Assembly: GCA_040222455.1 (NCBI GenBank)
Contig: JAVKDD010000027.1
Location: 496,001 to 560,000, forward strand
Direction: 5' to 3'
Length of the DNA: 64,000 nt
Origin: RHLJ01 sp040222455
GTDB lineage: Bacteria > Bacteroidota > Rhodothermia > Balneolales > Balneolaceae
Part shown: one piece after another, positions 35,437-44,677 of the stretch
Layout of the letters: the number at the start of each line of letters is the position of its first letter
How positions within the stretch are numbered: the stretch's first letter is position 1
Notes under the pieces: generated by a model
Told to the model about the DNA's origin: nothing
Seen by the model: the letters and a program-made list of their open reading frames with translations, nothing else
Databases searched by the model: none
Made by a program: the position numbers and the translations under genes

Positions 35437-36387
35437 TTAACTCAACAAAGCTGCAACACAACTTGTATTAACAATATCTTCCCAACTGCAACCTCGTGAT
35501 AAATCCATCATTGGTTTTGCAAGTCCTTGAATAATAGGACCCGTTGCAGTTGCTCCGGCGAGCCGTTCAGTGATTTTATACCCTATGTTGCCAGCATCTA
35601 AATTTGGAAAAATAAATACATTCGCATTTCCCGCTACTTTGGAATCTGGTGCCTTTCTTTTTCCAATTGAATCAACTAAAGCAGCGTCAAATTGAAGTTC
35701 TCCATCAATATTTAATACAGGATTCTTTGATTTCGCTAATTCTAGAGCTTCTGAAACTAAATCTATCTTTTCGTGTTTGGCACTTCCCTTTGTGGAAAAT
35801 GATAGTAAAGCTGTTCTTGGTTCTTTTCCGGTTAATTTAAAATGTGAAGCTGAAGAATCTACGGCAATACTGGCAAGTTGTGCTGAATTCGGATAAGGAA
35901 CTACCGCACAATCACCGTATGTAAAGACTCTTCCATCTTCGAAGCTCATTAAAAAGATACTTGAAACCACATTAGAACCTGGCTTTAAGCCTATCGTTTG
36001 AATTGCTGCTCTAAGTACATCTCCTGTTGTTGACACAGAACCAGCCACACATGCGTCTGCATCACCTTCCGATACCATTGATGCCGCAAAAAATAAAGGG
36101 TCTTCTACGATTTTTTTAGCCTGATCAATTGTAACTCCTTTATGTTTCCTTTTCTCATAAAATGCTTTCGCATAAAGATCGAGGTTGGCATGTGAAGAAG
36201 TATTTATTGTTTCGATTTTACTACTAACCGCTTTCATCCCATCGTTTTCAATCAAAATCACTTTACAGAATTCTTGATCAGTTAAGAATTCTGCGGCTTT
36301 AATTACCCGTTCATCCGAAGATCTAGGTAAAACAATGGTTCTTTTAAGTTTGGAAGCTTTATCACGTACTAAATCAATGATGTTCAT
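35437..36387 (-). CDS. pta: Phosphate acetyltransferase
   Basis: A 316-residue single-domain phosphotransacetylase (PTA_PTB), converting acetyl-CoA and phosphate to acetyl-P. Seen are AEGD-type SEGDADACVAGSVSTTGDVLRAA, the phosphate-binding SFSTKGSAKH, GELQFDAALV and FPNLDAGNIGYKITERLAGA near the C-terminus. It lacks the N-terminal DRTGG/regulatory region of long E. coli Pta, as in many Gram-negatives and Gram-positives. It is the last gene of the greA-pta operon and pairs with ackA three genes upstream. Confidence 0.95.
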   Translation of the reverse strand: MNIIDLVRDKASKLKRTIVLPRSSDERVIKAAEFLTDQEFCKVILIENDGMKAVSSKIETINTSSHANLDLYAKAFYEKRKHKGVTIDQAKKIVEDPLFFAASMVSEGDADACVAGSVSTTGDVLRAAIQTIGLKPGSNVVSSIFLMSFEDGRVFTYGDCAVVPYPNSAQLASIAVDSSASHFKLTGKEPRTALLSFSTKGSAKHEKIDLVSEALELAKSKNPVLNIDGELQFDAALVDSIGKRKAPDSKVAGNANVFIFPNLDAGNIGYKITERLAGATATGPIIQGLAKPMMDLSRGCSWEDIVNTSCVAALLS

Positions 36388-36390
36388 TCG

Positions 36391-37242
36391 TCAGATTAAT
36401 AGAGTTATTGAAAATGCAGCAAGTATAATACCAACCTTTTGCTTTAAAGAGAGTTCATCTTTCCAAACGATAAATCCAATAATTGCACCAAGTACTACAT
36501 TGGATACATTGGTTAATGAAAACACTAAAGCTCCCCTCATTTCTTGAAGGGCTAAAAGTAAGAAAAACGAAGAGTAAAGGTTAGCTATTCCAACTATAAT
36601 TCCATAAAAAACTTCTTTTCTTGTAAATCTGAACTCTTTTTTTATGAGTAAGTATATACTTCCAATAATAAATGATGAGCTAAATATTAATCCTAGAAAT
36701 CCGTATTCAGGAAGATTTGAACTAAATTCTCTTTCAAAAATTTTAAGAGAGGCATCTGCTATACCCGTCATAATAAAAAGAGCTATTGGAAAAATAGTCG
36801 CTTTCGCATCAATTTTTTTTGATGAATTGATCTTTGGAATCATTAAAAAAAGTGCTACAAATACCAGTATTATTCCTAGGTATTTAATAGATCCTACAGT
36901 CTCGTTATACACAAATAAGCTTATTCCAATAGGAATTACCAGCGACATACGCATGGCTGCAATACTAATACCCATTCCTATTTTTTCTAACGAAGTACTA
37001 TAAACAAACAAATTTGCTATAAAAACGGATCCTAAAATGATTGAGAAAAAGAGAATACTTGGTGAAATAACTTCGAGGTTGACTATCTCTCTTCCTGATA
37101 TCGAAAAACTTATAATAGAAGCTGTCAAATAATTAATAATTAGTACTTGAATAAGTCCTAATAATCTAGTTTTAGCTAACTTTAGAAAATGAGCTATTGC
37201 AAGTGAGTTCGCTACACTTAATGCAATAAAAAGAAAACCCAT
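36391..37242 (-). CDS. EamA/DMT-family membrane transporter
   Basis: A 283-residue inner-membrane protein with about ten hydrophobic helices arranged as two EamA repeats (for example SLAIAHFLKLA and LYSSFFLLLALQEMRGAL; the second repeat runs from about 145). It belongs to the drug/metabolite transporter superfamily. The substrate is unknown. Its ATG shares a base with the stop of the caspase-like lipoprotein and its stop is 3 bp before pta, so it is an integral part of the operon. Confidence 0.88.
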   Translation of the reverse strand: MGFLFIALSVANSLAIAHFLKLAKTRLLGLIQVLIINYLTASIISFSISGREIVNLEVISPSILFFSIILGSVFIANLFVYSTSLEKIGMGISIAAMRMSLVIPIGISLFVYNETVGSIKYLGIILVFVALFLMIPKINSSKKIDAKATIFPIALFIMTGIADASLKIFEREFSSNLPEYGFLGLIFSSSFIIGSIYLLIKKEFRFTRKEVFYGIIVGIANLYSSFFLLLALQEMRGALVFSLTNVSNVVLGAIIGFIVWKDELSLKQKVGIILAAFSITLLI

Positions 37243-38954
37243 TATTCGATTAGGTTTATGCTGGTATCCCCAAAAAAGATAACATTTTGAGGTTGATTAT
37301 GAAGCCTTCTGGAAGTGTAATCGACATTTCTTTGCAAATGATTTATGATACCAGAAATTGTAGATTGTCCGTTTTTAAAAGCCTCAGCAGTAAAATAAGT
37401 GAAAATGCTATGTCTTTTTTGATCTCCATCAGCAATCGAATAATCTCTTGACCTCTGATTTTGTGTAGAGCTAAAAATGACAACTGTGTTAGGGTTATTT
37501 TCAATTACTTTTGATGAAAGTGATTCAAGGAACTCATTGTTTACATTATCTTCAACAAAATCTAAATCTGCGAAAACAACAATCTGCTCAACCGGTAACT
37601 CTGAAAAGCTAACTAAAAGTGAATTTAAGTTAAAAAATTCACTTTCATCTGTTTGTTGAGTTGGGATTAGCTGTAATTCACCTTGTTCAGAAGCACCTAC
37701 ATATCCCGATAAATAAACGAAAATTTGTTTTTGTGGAGTTCTCAACTTGCTAGCTAGTCGATTATAGGCTAAGGTAAGTTGACGTTGAGAGTTTATGTTT
37801 AAAGCTTTTGTAATATTACCCAGAGGAATATTAAATCCTTTTTCAAAGTATTCCTCCATTAATCGAGCATCACGAGTTGCGTACGTACGTTCAGAATAAC
37901 CACCTTGATACTCTCCATTTGCCAAAATGAATGCATAAGTATTAGAATTATTATCAGTTGTTAAAGCAGGTATATTGTCCTCTATATCTACATTCCCAAA
38001 TGGGATATTTGGAATAGCAAAAATAGAAAGTTGGGTAGCAAACTCAGAGGATCTCCAAATTGGATAAGCATCTGTTTTTGAAATCCAGGTTTCTGATATC
38101 CCATAAAGTACCTTATACCATAGACTATCTTCCTCAACTAACTTCATTTGACTCCCAAATGCTAAATCTGTCAGAATATTTCTTGAATCAAATTCAGGCG
38201 TATCTCTTAGCGCAGTTACCTGAGCAGAAATAACAATAAAGCGTTCAAAAATATCGGTTAGAGGAATAAATTTAGTATAAGTCTCATCATTGAAATAAAG
38301 CTGAAGTTCAACAACATCACTACTATCATATTCAAAAATCTCTGGGTTTAATACATCCAGTAAATTTATAGAATACATTGAGTTTACAGGACGTATTTCC
38401 TGATTTTCTACGATTTGACTTCCTTCAAAATAAATTGCGAAACTTGCTTTATCCTCAGGAAGTGGTGTTGTATTAACTACTTCTGTTTCTTCTATTTCAC
38501 CAGTTTTCCTTAATAACCTAGTTTCTCCCGTTGGTGTAGGCTCACCAACAGATTTCATATTCAATACAGAAGCAATTGTTACAAACCCAGCAGTTCCAAA
38601 CAATAAATTTTTGCTAGTGTTAGATTCACTAACCGTAATTGCAGCTGTAGATGCTATCCCTGCTCCTATCAATCCAAATAAAATTGATCTAAATGTTGGT
38701 CTGTATCGCTGTATATATCGATCAGTTTTTACACGTTGGGCATATTCGAATGTATTTTCTGACTTAAGTTGAAAATTGACAATTGGTGATTTTGGATTCG
38801 TTGTACCTGTATATTCTAAAAACTTAGTTGCCTCTAACAGAGTAAAGTCGGTTCGGTCGGTTTCATACTGATTTTCAACAACCCATTTCGAGCTAGAACA
38901 CGCGCTCCCAATCGCGATGAACAGAAATAGAATATATATAAAAGGTGACCTCAT
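37242..38954 (-). CDS. Lipoprotein with SH3 and degenerate caspase-like domain
   Basis: A 570-residue exported protein. Signal peptide with candidate lipobox ending in Cys19 (IAIGSAC), then a region with two hydrophobic Gly-rich stretches (about 90-107 and 117-131), a bacterial SH3-like part (about 240-300, with LWYKVLYGISETWISK) and, from about 340, a Peptidase C14 (caspase) fold: YAFILANGEYQ, YATRDARLMEEYF, IFVYLSGYVG, QIVVFADLDF and VIFSSTQNQ. In caspases the first is YFSGHG and the second DAC. Here His is replaced by Tyr418 and Cys by Asp465, so a pseudo-protease is predicted. It overlaps ackA and the EamA gene by one base each. Confidence 0.8.
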   Translation of the reverse strand: MRSPFIYILFLFIAIGSACSSSKWVVENQYETDRTDFTLLEATKFLEYTGTTNPKSPIVNFQLKSENTFEYAQRVKTDRYIQRYRPTFRSILFGLIGAGIASTAAITVSESNTSKNLLFGTAGFVTIASVLNMKSVGEPTPTGETRLLRKTGEIEETEVVNTTPLPEDKASFAIYFEGSQIVENQEIRPVNSMYSINLLDVLNPEIFEYDSSDVVELQLYFNDETYTKFIPLTDIFERFIVISAQVTALRDTPEFDSRNILTDLAFGSQMKLVEEDSLWYKVLYGISETWISKTDAYPIWRSSEFATQLSIFAIPNIPFGNVDIEDNIPALTTDNNSNTYAFILANGEYQGGYSERTYATRDARLMEEYFEKGFNIPLGNITKALNINSQRQLTLAYNRLASKLRTPQKQIFVYLSGYVGASEQGELQLIPTQQTDESEFFNLNSLLVSFSELPVEQIVVFADLDFVEDNVNNEFLESLSSKVIENNPNTVVIFSSTQNQRSRDYSIADGDQKRHSIFTYFTAEAFKNGQSTISGIINHLQRNVDYTSRRLHNQPQNVIFFGDTSINLIE

Positions 38955-40171
38955 TAAGCCCAGGGAGTTTGTTTTGATGCTAATGCTATTTTGGCGGAAT
39001 CGATAGCAATTACCAGTTCTTCATTAGTTGGAATAACGAACACTTCTGTTTTAGAGTCTGTGGTATTAATTTTTTTATTATCAGGAATATTAGAATTGAG
39101 TTTATCATCGATCTTAATTCCCATATTATCCATTTCAGAAAGAATTTGAGAACGTATTTGAGATGCATTTTCTCCAATCCCACCCGTGAAAATAATGGCA
39201 TCAACTCCATTTAAAGACGCAATATAAGAACCAATATATTTTTTGGCTCTGTAGCAAAATACATCTACAGCTTCCTTACATCTACGATCTCCGTTTTCAG
39301 CTTCTTCCAACAAATCTCTCATATCTCCTGCATAACCGCTAAGTCCCAATAGGCCACTATGTTTATTTAATAATGCATGAACATTGGCCAAAGATAATTC
39401 TTCTTTCTCTATGAGGTAGAATAAGATAGACGGATCAATATCGCCACTTCTTGTACCCATTACCAATCCTTCTAGTGGAGTAAACCCCATGCTAGTATCG
39501 TAAGAATCACCGTCTTTGATCGCGGTTATTGATCCCCCATTTCCTAAGTGACATGTAATTATTTTAGACCCTTTTTTAGGTTTATTTGAAAGTTTAAAAT
39601 ATTGACGACTTACATAATAATGTGATGTGCCATGGAAGCCATATTTCCTGATTTTATATCGTCGGTAAAGACGATTCGGAATTCCATACAAAAAAGCATG
39701 CAGAGGGATTGAGTGATGAAAAGCGGTATCAAAAACTGCAACATGAGGAACGTTTGGCAAATGCTTTTTAGCAGCTCTAATTCCTTGTAAATTTGGCGGG
39801 TTATGTAGTGGAGCAATATCAAATGCGGCTTCAATTGCTTCTTCTACATCTTCATCAATTAACACTGAATCTTTAAATGTTTCCCCACCATGTACCACAC
39901 GATGACCTACAGCTTCAATCTCATCTAAAGAATGTAGATGATTATTATCTGCTTCAAGTAAAAGCTCCATAATAGTTTTTAAAGCAACAGCATGATTATC
40001 AATCGCCATTGACTTCTTTACAGGCTTTTCATCTTTAAACTCTTGTTTAATGATGGATGTAACGGCTCCAATGCGTTCTACTAATCCTTTACAAAGTGTA
40101 TCTTTTTTTGCAGAATCAATAAGTTGATACTTGATTGAAGAACTGCCGCAATTAATTACTAGAATTTTCAT
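38954..40171 (-). CDS. ackA: Acetate kinase
   Basis: A 405-residue acetate kinase forming ATP from acetyl phosphate, with the ASKHA motifs INCGSSSIKYQL at the N-terminus, GHRVVHGGE near 106, YGFHGTSHYYV, HLGNGGSITAIK, TRSGDIDPSI and FTGGIGENA near the C-terminus. The second enzyme of the Pta-AckA route is encoded in the same operon but separated from it by two unrelated genes. It ends one base into the lipoprotein start (TAATG). Confidence 0.96.
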   Translation of the reverse strand: MKILVINCGSSSIKYQLIDSAKKDTLCKGLVERIGAVTSIIKQEFKDEKPVKKSMAIDNHAVALKTIMELLLEADNNHLHSLDEIEAVGHRVVHGGETFKDSVLIDEDVEEAIEAAFDIAPLHNPPNLQGIRAAKKHLPNVPHVAVFDTAFHHSIPLHAFLYGIPNRLYRRYKIRKYGFHGTSHYYVSRQYFKLSNKPKKGSKIITCHLGNGGSITAIKDGDSYDTSMGFTPLEGLVMGTRSGDIDPSILFYLIEKEELSLANVHALLNKHSGLLGLSGYAGDMRDLLEEAENGDRRCKEAVDVFCYRAKKYIGSYIASLNGVDAIIFTGGIGENASQIRSQILSEMDNMGIKIDDKLNSNIPDNKKINTTDSKTEVFVIPTNEELVIAIDSAKIALASKQTPWA

Positions 40172-40174
40172 GAT

Positions 40175-41419
40175 CTAAAATGAGATTATAGCTCCAATAC
40201 CAATGAGCTGACGAAATGAAAAATTTGATTCTCCTGCCGATGGATCCGACAACCAAAATGGAATATCATATCGTATAAAAATCCCGCGATCTTTACCTAA
40301 ATAATCCGGGATATTTATAGAAAGTTGAAATCCGGTTCCAGCATCTGCAAGAATGGGTGTATTTGTTGATGTATTTCCAACAGTTGTAGTTGGGCTAATA
40401 AAATCTTGTCGACCAATATCGAAAAATAAATAACTACTTAAAGAGACCAGATCTCCAACTATTGAAACATTTTTAAGTCGAGAGTCAAGAAAGTTCGGAA
40501 ATTCCAGCGCCAGATTTAAAGCGATAATTGTTTCAGATGATGGGTTTGCTCCCGAACTAAGTAAATCTATATCTCTATTCAAATATCCTCGTAGGTTAGC
40601 TCCTCCTCCAACTTGAAAGCTACCTGCTTCTAACCATGGTTGAGCGATAGTACCTTTGGCTCTTGATATTCCTTTGTTCAACCATGTTTGAGCTGAAGCC
40701 ATGCTTGCTAAAAAGCGGTACTCGTTTGCAATATTCTCAGAACCAATACCAGCATAACCTCGAATATTGAACCTGAATTTTTCTGAAATATCAAATCGTT
40801 GATTCATTTCTAAGGTGCCAACAGTAAATCTCCCAGATTGATCATTTATATTCGATTTAAGATCAAATAGAGCAATAAAAAAACCTGAATCTAAAGGTCT
40901 ACTAAGTAATAATTGAGTTCCCAAAATTGTTTTAGTTTCAGTTTGCCAAACCGAAGGGAAAGGTCGGTAATCAATTTCGGTTAACTTCTCCGCAGAAATA
41001 AATGTATTAAATTCTAAATAATTGAACTCATCAAATCCTGGTTGCCAGCGTTTATTAAATTGAAATTTATGCTGAGAATAACCCGTCCGAATACTACTTA
41101 TGAGTTGGATGCTTCCCTCATTCCCAAAATCTGATATAGCTTTAATGGGTTCTATAAATGATAAATAATAGGAAATTGGGTTATCTGGAAACCAAGTTCC
41201 AAGCCAAAAACCAGCGTCTAAACGATGAGGCCCGTCTTTAAATGTTCCTTCTACTTCTCCTAACACACGAATCCCAACTCTTATTCCATCAACATCATTA
41301 TACCAAAGATCGGGTGCAAAAGTAAAAGAATAGGGTTCATCCTGAGCAGTGATTGAAGTGGAAATAATCACCAAAAAAAGTAGGATAAAAAAATGTTTCA
41401 GGTGATGGAAATAAGCCAC
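40175..41419 (-). CDS. Omp85-like outer-membrane barrel without POTRA domains
   Basis: A 414-residue exported protein (signal peptide HFFILLFLVIISTSITA after a short lead) made of amphipathic beta strands. The segment FQVGGGANLRGYLNRD matches the conserved GG...LRGY lid-loop of Omp85/surface-antigen barrels, and the C-terminus ends ...LIGIGAIISF with a terminal Phe, a BAM signal. POTRA domains are absent. No known partner. The GTG start overlaps the Nudix gene by 22 bp; the exact N-terminus is uncertain, since no ATG is available. Part of the greA-pta operon. Confidence 0.75.
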   Translation of the reverse strand: MAYFHHLKHFFILLFLVIISTSITAQDEPYSFTFAPDLWYNDVDGIRVGIRVLGEVEGTFKDGPHRLDAGFWLGTWFPDNPISYYLSFIEPIKAISDFGNEGSIQLISSIRTGYSQHKFQFNKRWQPGFDEFNYLEFNTFISAEKLTEIDYRPFPSVWQTETKTILGTQLLLSRPLDSGFFIALFDLKSNINDQSGRFTVGTLEMNQRFDISEKFRFNIRGYAGIGSENIANEYRFLASMASAQTWLNKGISRAKGTIAQPWLEAGSFQVGGGANLRGYLNRDIDLLSSGANPSSETIIALNLALEFPNFLDSRLKNVSIVGDLVSLSSYLFFDIGRQDFISPTTTVGNTSTNTPILADAGTGFQLSINIPDYLGKDRGIFIRYDIPFWLSDPSAGESNFSFRQLIGIGAIISF

Positions 41420-41850
41420 TCAGGTAATATTTGATCGTTCACTAATAGGTTATATGTAAGCCGTATTAGTCGTTTTTGTTCCGGCCAATGAAGATACGCA
41501 TCAAGCTGTTTAATAGAAATCCACACATACTCATTATGCTCATCATCTAATTGAGGAATAGAATCAGTTTTTAATTCAACAGCAAAAGCAGGGATATGAT
41601 GAATTTGATCGGATTTGGCTTCGTAGAATGTGTTTACAGAAGGTATGGTCCAAAACTTTATCGGAATTAATGAAGTTTCTTCATTAAACTCTCTAAGCGC
41701 TGCTTCCCAATACTTCTCTCCTTCTTCAACTTTTCCACCAATCATACGCCATTGATTAGCGTATATCTTTTTTGATGAACGTAAAAAGAGCAAAAACTCA
41801 GGTTCTCCTTTATTTATTCTGTACGCGTAAACATCGATTAGCTTTTTCAT
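41398..41850 (-). CDS. Nudix hydrolase
   Basis: A 150-residue Nudix protein. The Nudix box GGKVEEGEKYWEAALREFNEETS lies at about residue 37-60 in the correct spacing and retains the metal-binding Glu residues (REFNEE). Such enzymes hydrolyse nucleoside diphosphates linked to another moiety; the specific substrate is not predictable, although the small size and ARG-rich N-terminal part recall MutT/8-oxo-dGTPase or diadenosine polyphosphate hydrolases. It begins 14 bp after greA. Confidence 0.9.
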   Translation of the reverse strand: MKKLIDVYAYRINKGEPEFLLFLRSSKKIYANQWRMIGGKVEEGEKYWEAALREFNEETSLIPIKFWTIPSVNTFYEAKSDQIHHIPAFAVELKTDSIPQLDDEHNEYVWISIKQLDAYLHWPEQKRLIRLTYNLLVNDQILPEWLISIT

Positions 41851-41864
41851 AAAAGCTTATAAGA

Positions 41865-42338
41865 TTAAATTTCAATCTTTTTTACTTCTAATTCCAATTT
41901 ACCTGCTGGAACAGTAACCTCAGCTATTTCCCCTATCTTCTTACCCAGTAATCCTTTACCGATTGGAGAATCTACAGATATTTTGCCTTTTGAAAAATCT
42001 GCTTCATTTGCAGAAACTAAGGTATAAGTCATTTCTTTCCCCATTTTTTTATTGAGGATTGTAACCTTAGTTAACACTCGAACCTGACTTAAATCAAGAT
42101 CTTTTGCGTCTAGAATCCGTGCGTTAGCAAGTATATCTTCTAACTTTGTAATTCGGTCTTCCATGTGCCCTTGTGCTTCCTTGGCAGCATCATATTCTGC
42201 GTTTTCACTCAAATCCCCTTTAGCACGAGCTTCAGCAATATCCGCTGCAATTTCTCTTCTTCCTCGAGTTTTTAAATCCTTTAATTCTGCATCCAGTTTG
42301 TCGTAACCTTCTTGTGATAAATATTGGATGTTGCTCAT
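41865..42338 (-). CDS. greA: Transcription elongation factor GreA
   Basis: A 157-residue GreA: an N-terminal coiled coil (about 1-75, containing SENAEYDAAKEAQGHMEDRI with the acidic tip residues that help RNA polymerase cleave backtracked RNA) and a C-terminal FKBP-like domain with SPIGKGLLGKKIGEIAEV. Length is canonical. It is the first gene of the operon that runs to pta and is preceded by the terminator of the MFS gene. Confidence 0.96.
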   Translation of the reverse strand: MSNIQYLSQEGYDKLDAELKDLKTRGRREIAADIAEARAKGDLSENAEYDAAKEAQGHMEDRITKLEDILANARILDAKDLDLSQVRVLTKVTILNKKMGKEMTYTLVSANEADFSKGKISVDSPIGKGLLGKKIGEIAEVTVPAGKLELEVKKIEI

Positions 42339-42367
42339 CGTATTATTCCTTTCTTCAATTTCTGAAA

Positions 42368-42403
42368 ATAAAAAAAAGCATTCCGCTTTGTGAGGGATGC
42401 TTT
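42368..42403 (-). terminator. Rho-independent terminator after MFS gene
   Basis: On the minus strand AAAGCATCCC-N9-GGAATGCTTT (one wobble pair) is followed by a run of T (TTTTTTTTATTTT). It ends the MFS transporter transcript before greA, so greA has its own promoter. Confidence 0.85.
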
Positions 42404-42453
42404 GTATTTGTTATTACAACAATACAAAAAATACAGCTATTAAGCTTGTTTGT

Positions 42454-43683
42454 CTAATTATATTGAGAGTTTTCTTTATTTGATAAAGCCCGTATTGCTA
42501 AAATTAAGGCGAAAAGAACTAGTATTCCTCCAGTAAAAAATGGAGCTCCGGGAAACTGAATGATGGTACTTTCTGATGTGAAATAACTAAATAAATTTGT
42601 CATGACTGGCGGACCAAATATTGCCGTAAAACTAACTAAACTAGTTAATGCACCCTGTAGCTCTCCCTGTTGATTAGCAGGAACTTGATTCGATATAATG
42701 CCTTGCAAAGCAGGACCCGCAAAACCACCCAAACAGTATGGAATTACCATTATTAGAAGAATCATTCCAGTTGGAGAGAATGCAAATCCCATAAATCCTA
42801 AAGCACTAAAAGTAAGACCAAGATAAACCGATTTAATTTCCCCAATCTTTGGAATCACAACTCGTGTTAAGCCACCTTGAACGATGGCAACACATAAACC
42901 AACAATCCCTAAAGAAATACCTACCATTTTCTGATCCCATTCAAACTTCTGCATGGTATAGTAGGTCCAAGTGCTTTGAGTAGCATGCTGAGAAAAATAA
43001 ACAAGGAAGAATACTCCTATTAATCCCATTACAGTTGGAAAAGAACGAATTTGTTTTAGTGAACCAACAGGATTTGCTCTCTTAATATCAAATGCTCTTC
43101 TATTTTCTATTGATAAAGATTCTGGAAGTACAAATAATCCGTAGGTAAAATTAACCAATGTAAGTCCAGCCGCAGCAAAAAACGGTACTCGTGACCCAAA
43201 TTCTCCAAGAAGACCTCCTGCTACCGGTCCAATAATAAATCCAAGACCAAAAGCAGCGCCAATTAAGCCAAAATTCTGAGCTCTTTTTTCTGGAGAGCTA
43301 ATATCTGCAATATAAGCGCTAGCTGTTGTCATCGAAGCTCCAGTAATTCCTGAAACCATCCGAGCAATAAATAACCAAAAAATTGTGGGAGCTAATCCTA
43401 ATAAAATATAATTAATGCCAAAGCCGAAAAGTGAAATCAATATTACTGGTCTACGTCCAAATCGATCACTTAGCGAGCCAATCAAAGGGGCAAACAAAAA
43501 CTGCATCGATGCATAAATAAACATCAAAAAACCACCGTAGGTAGCTGCAATACTTATACCTTCACCAGTGAGCTCCATGATAAGTGGTGGAACAACAGGT
43601 ATAATAATCCCTAAACCGATAACATCAAGAAGAACTGTAATAAAAATAAAAGTAAGCGCGGCTTTGCGCGGTTCTTTAGGCAT
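42454..43683 (-). CDS. TetA-like MFS transporter
   Basis: A 409-residue major facilitator with 12 membrane helices. It carries motif A as SDRFGRRPVILISLFG near residue 80, and the segment AFGLGFIIGPVAGGLLGEFG is a hallmark of the TCR/Tet family, where it forms part of the drug pathway. A second motif is SYLG-type EKRAQNFGLIGAAFG. Members of this group export tetracycline or other compounds, but resistance is not implied by sequence. The ATG at 43683 is preferred over a TTG two codons earlier. It is probably transcribed alone and ends at a terminator. Confidence 0.88.
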   Translation of the reverse strand: MPKEPRKAALTFIFITVLLDVIGLGIIIPVVPPLIMELTGEGISIAATYGGFLMFIYASMQFLFAPLIGSLSDRFGRRPVILISLFGFGINYILLGLAPTIFWLFIARMVSGITGASMTTASAYIADISSPEKRAQNFGLIGAAFGLGFIIGPVAGGLLGEFGSRVPFFAAAGLTLVNFTYGLFVLPESLSIENRRAFDIKRANPVGSLKQIRSFPTVMGLIGVFFLVYFSQHATQSTWTYYTMQKFEWDQKMVGISLGIVGLCVAIVQGGLTRVVIPKIGEIKSVYLGLTFSALGFMGFAFSPTGMILLIMVIPYCLGGFAGPALQGIISNQVPANQQGELQGALTSLVSFTAIFGPPVMTNLFSYFTSESTIIQFPGAPFFTGGILVLFALILAIRALSNKENSQYN

Positions 43684-43861
43684 AGGCAAGTCTTAGAGTT
43701 TAATGATAGGAGTATTTGAAAGCGATTGAAAGATTAATTGTGTCATTAATTCAAGTGATGTTGATCAGTAGGCTGGCTTAGAAGGATTTGCAAAGTTTTA
43801 AATTGAGCAGATTCTTTGCTTTCAATCAGAATGACTATCTTTTGAAAAAGCTAAAAATAAA

Positions 43862-44398
43862 ATGCCCCGAAAACTCTCTACCAAGGAAATACTAGAAGAA
43901 AATTTAGCACAGACCCCGCCCTCAAAATTAAGCGAAGTAAAAGTAATACTTCACAATATCAGAAGTCTACACAATGTAGGTTCATTGTTTCGTACGAGTG
44001 ATGCTTTTGGTATTTCTGAACTCATTCTATCAGGGTATACACCTCACCCCCCACGCCCTGAGATTAATAAAACCGCTATTGGAGCAGAAGAATTTGTTCT
44101 CTGGAATGCAAGCAATAATGTTGAAAAGATGTGCTCATCGTTGAAAGATGATGGATACATTCTTATTGGGCTAGAACAAACGGATCAGAGCATTCAGCTT
44201 CCAAATTTTGATGCAAATGCATATTCAAAAATTTGTCTGATAATGGGGAATGAGGTTACAGGAATTGATGAAGATATTATTCCATACATAGATAGCTTTG
44301 TTTCAATTCCACAATATGGTCAAAAGCATTCTCTAAATGTTTCAGTTGCTGCTGGTGTAATGTTGTATGCATTATTGGAAAAATTTTGGACTCGTTAA
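43862..44398 (+). CDS. SpoU/TrmH-family RNA 2'-O-methyltransferase
   Basis: A 178-residue SPOUT methylase. The conserved ILHNIRSLHNVGSLFRTSDAFG motif 1 is near residue 27, NEVTGIDEDIIPYIDSFVSIPQYG (motif 2) near 130, and SLNVSVAAGVMLYAL (motif 3) near 157; together these form the knotted S-adenosylmethionine site. The target RNA (rRNA or tRNA) is unknown and the protein lacks an N-terminal RNA-binding extension. It diverges from the MFS gene. Confidence 0.92.
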   Translation: MPRKLSTKEILEENLAQTPPSKLSEVKVILHNIRSLHNVGSLFRTSDAFGISELILSGYTPHPPRPEINKTAIGAEEFVLWNASNNVEKMCSSLKDDGYILIGLEQTDQSIQLPNFDANAYSKICLIMGNEVTGIDEDIIPYIDSFVSIPQYGQKHSLNVSVAAGVMLYALLEKFWTR

Positions 44399-44402
44399 GC
44401 AT

Positions 44403-44475
44403 TTGCATGCAGATTAAAGCAATCTCATTGTACCAAGCACAATTTACAAGATCACTTCGCTTTGCTCGTGAATGT
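44403..44475. repeat. Intergenic repeat family A, copy 2
   Basis: Contains the AAGCAATCT word and AAGATCACTTCGCTTTGC, as in the other two copies, separated by about 31 bp. Located right after the SpoU gene. Confidence 0.45.
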
Positions 44476-44677
44476 GATGAATTCATCTCTGTGAAGGCAG
44501 GGATCCAGAGTTAGGTAGAAGCAACGGGCGTTGATTTAAATCAAGGTTCATATATGTATGAGAACGACACATAAGGCTATTCTTTCTTTAATCAGAAATA
44601 AACCTTTTCTTAAAAAAAGATCTTGCCTAATCTCAGAAACGAAGTATTTTAAGCAAAATTAAAATTGCTCTTAAAAT

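Noticed and set aside
43684..43689. TTG start of the MFS transporter two codons upstream
   Set aside because: An ATG follows immediately and fits better.
44277..44486. 69-codon minus-strand frame after the SpoU gene
   Set aside because: Sits in the repeat-containing spacer and antisense to the gene end; no domain.
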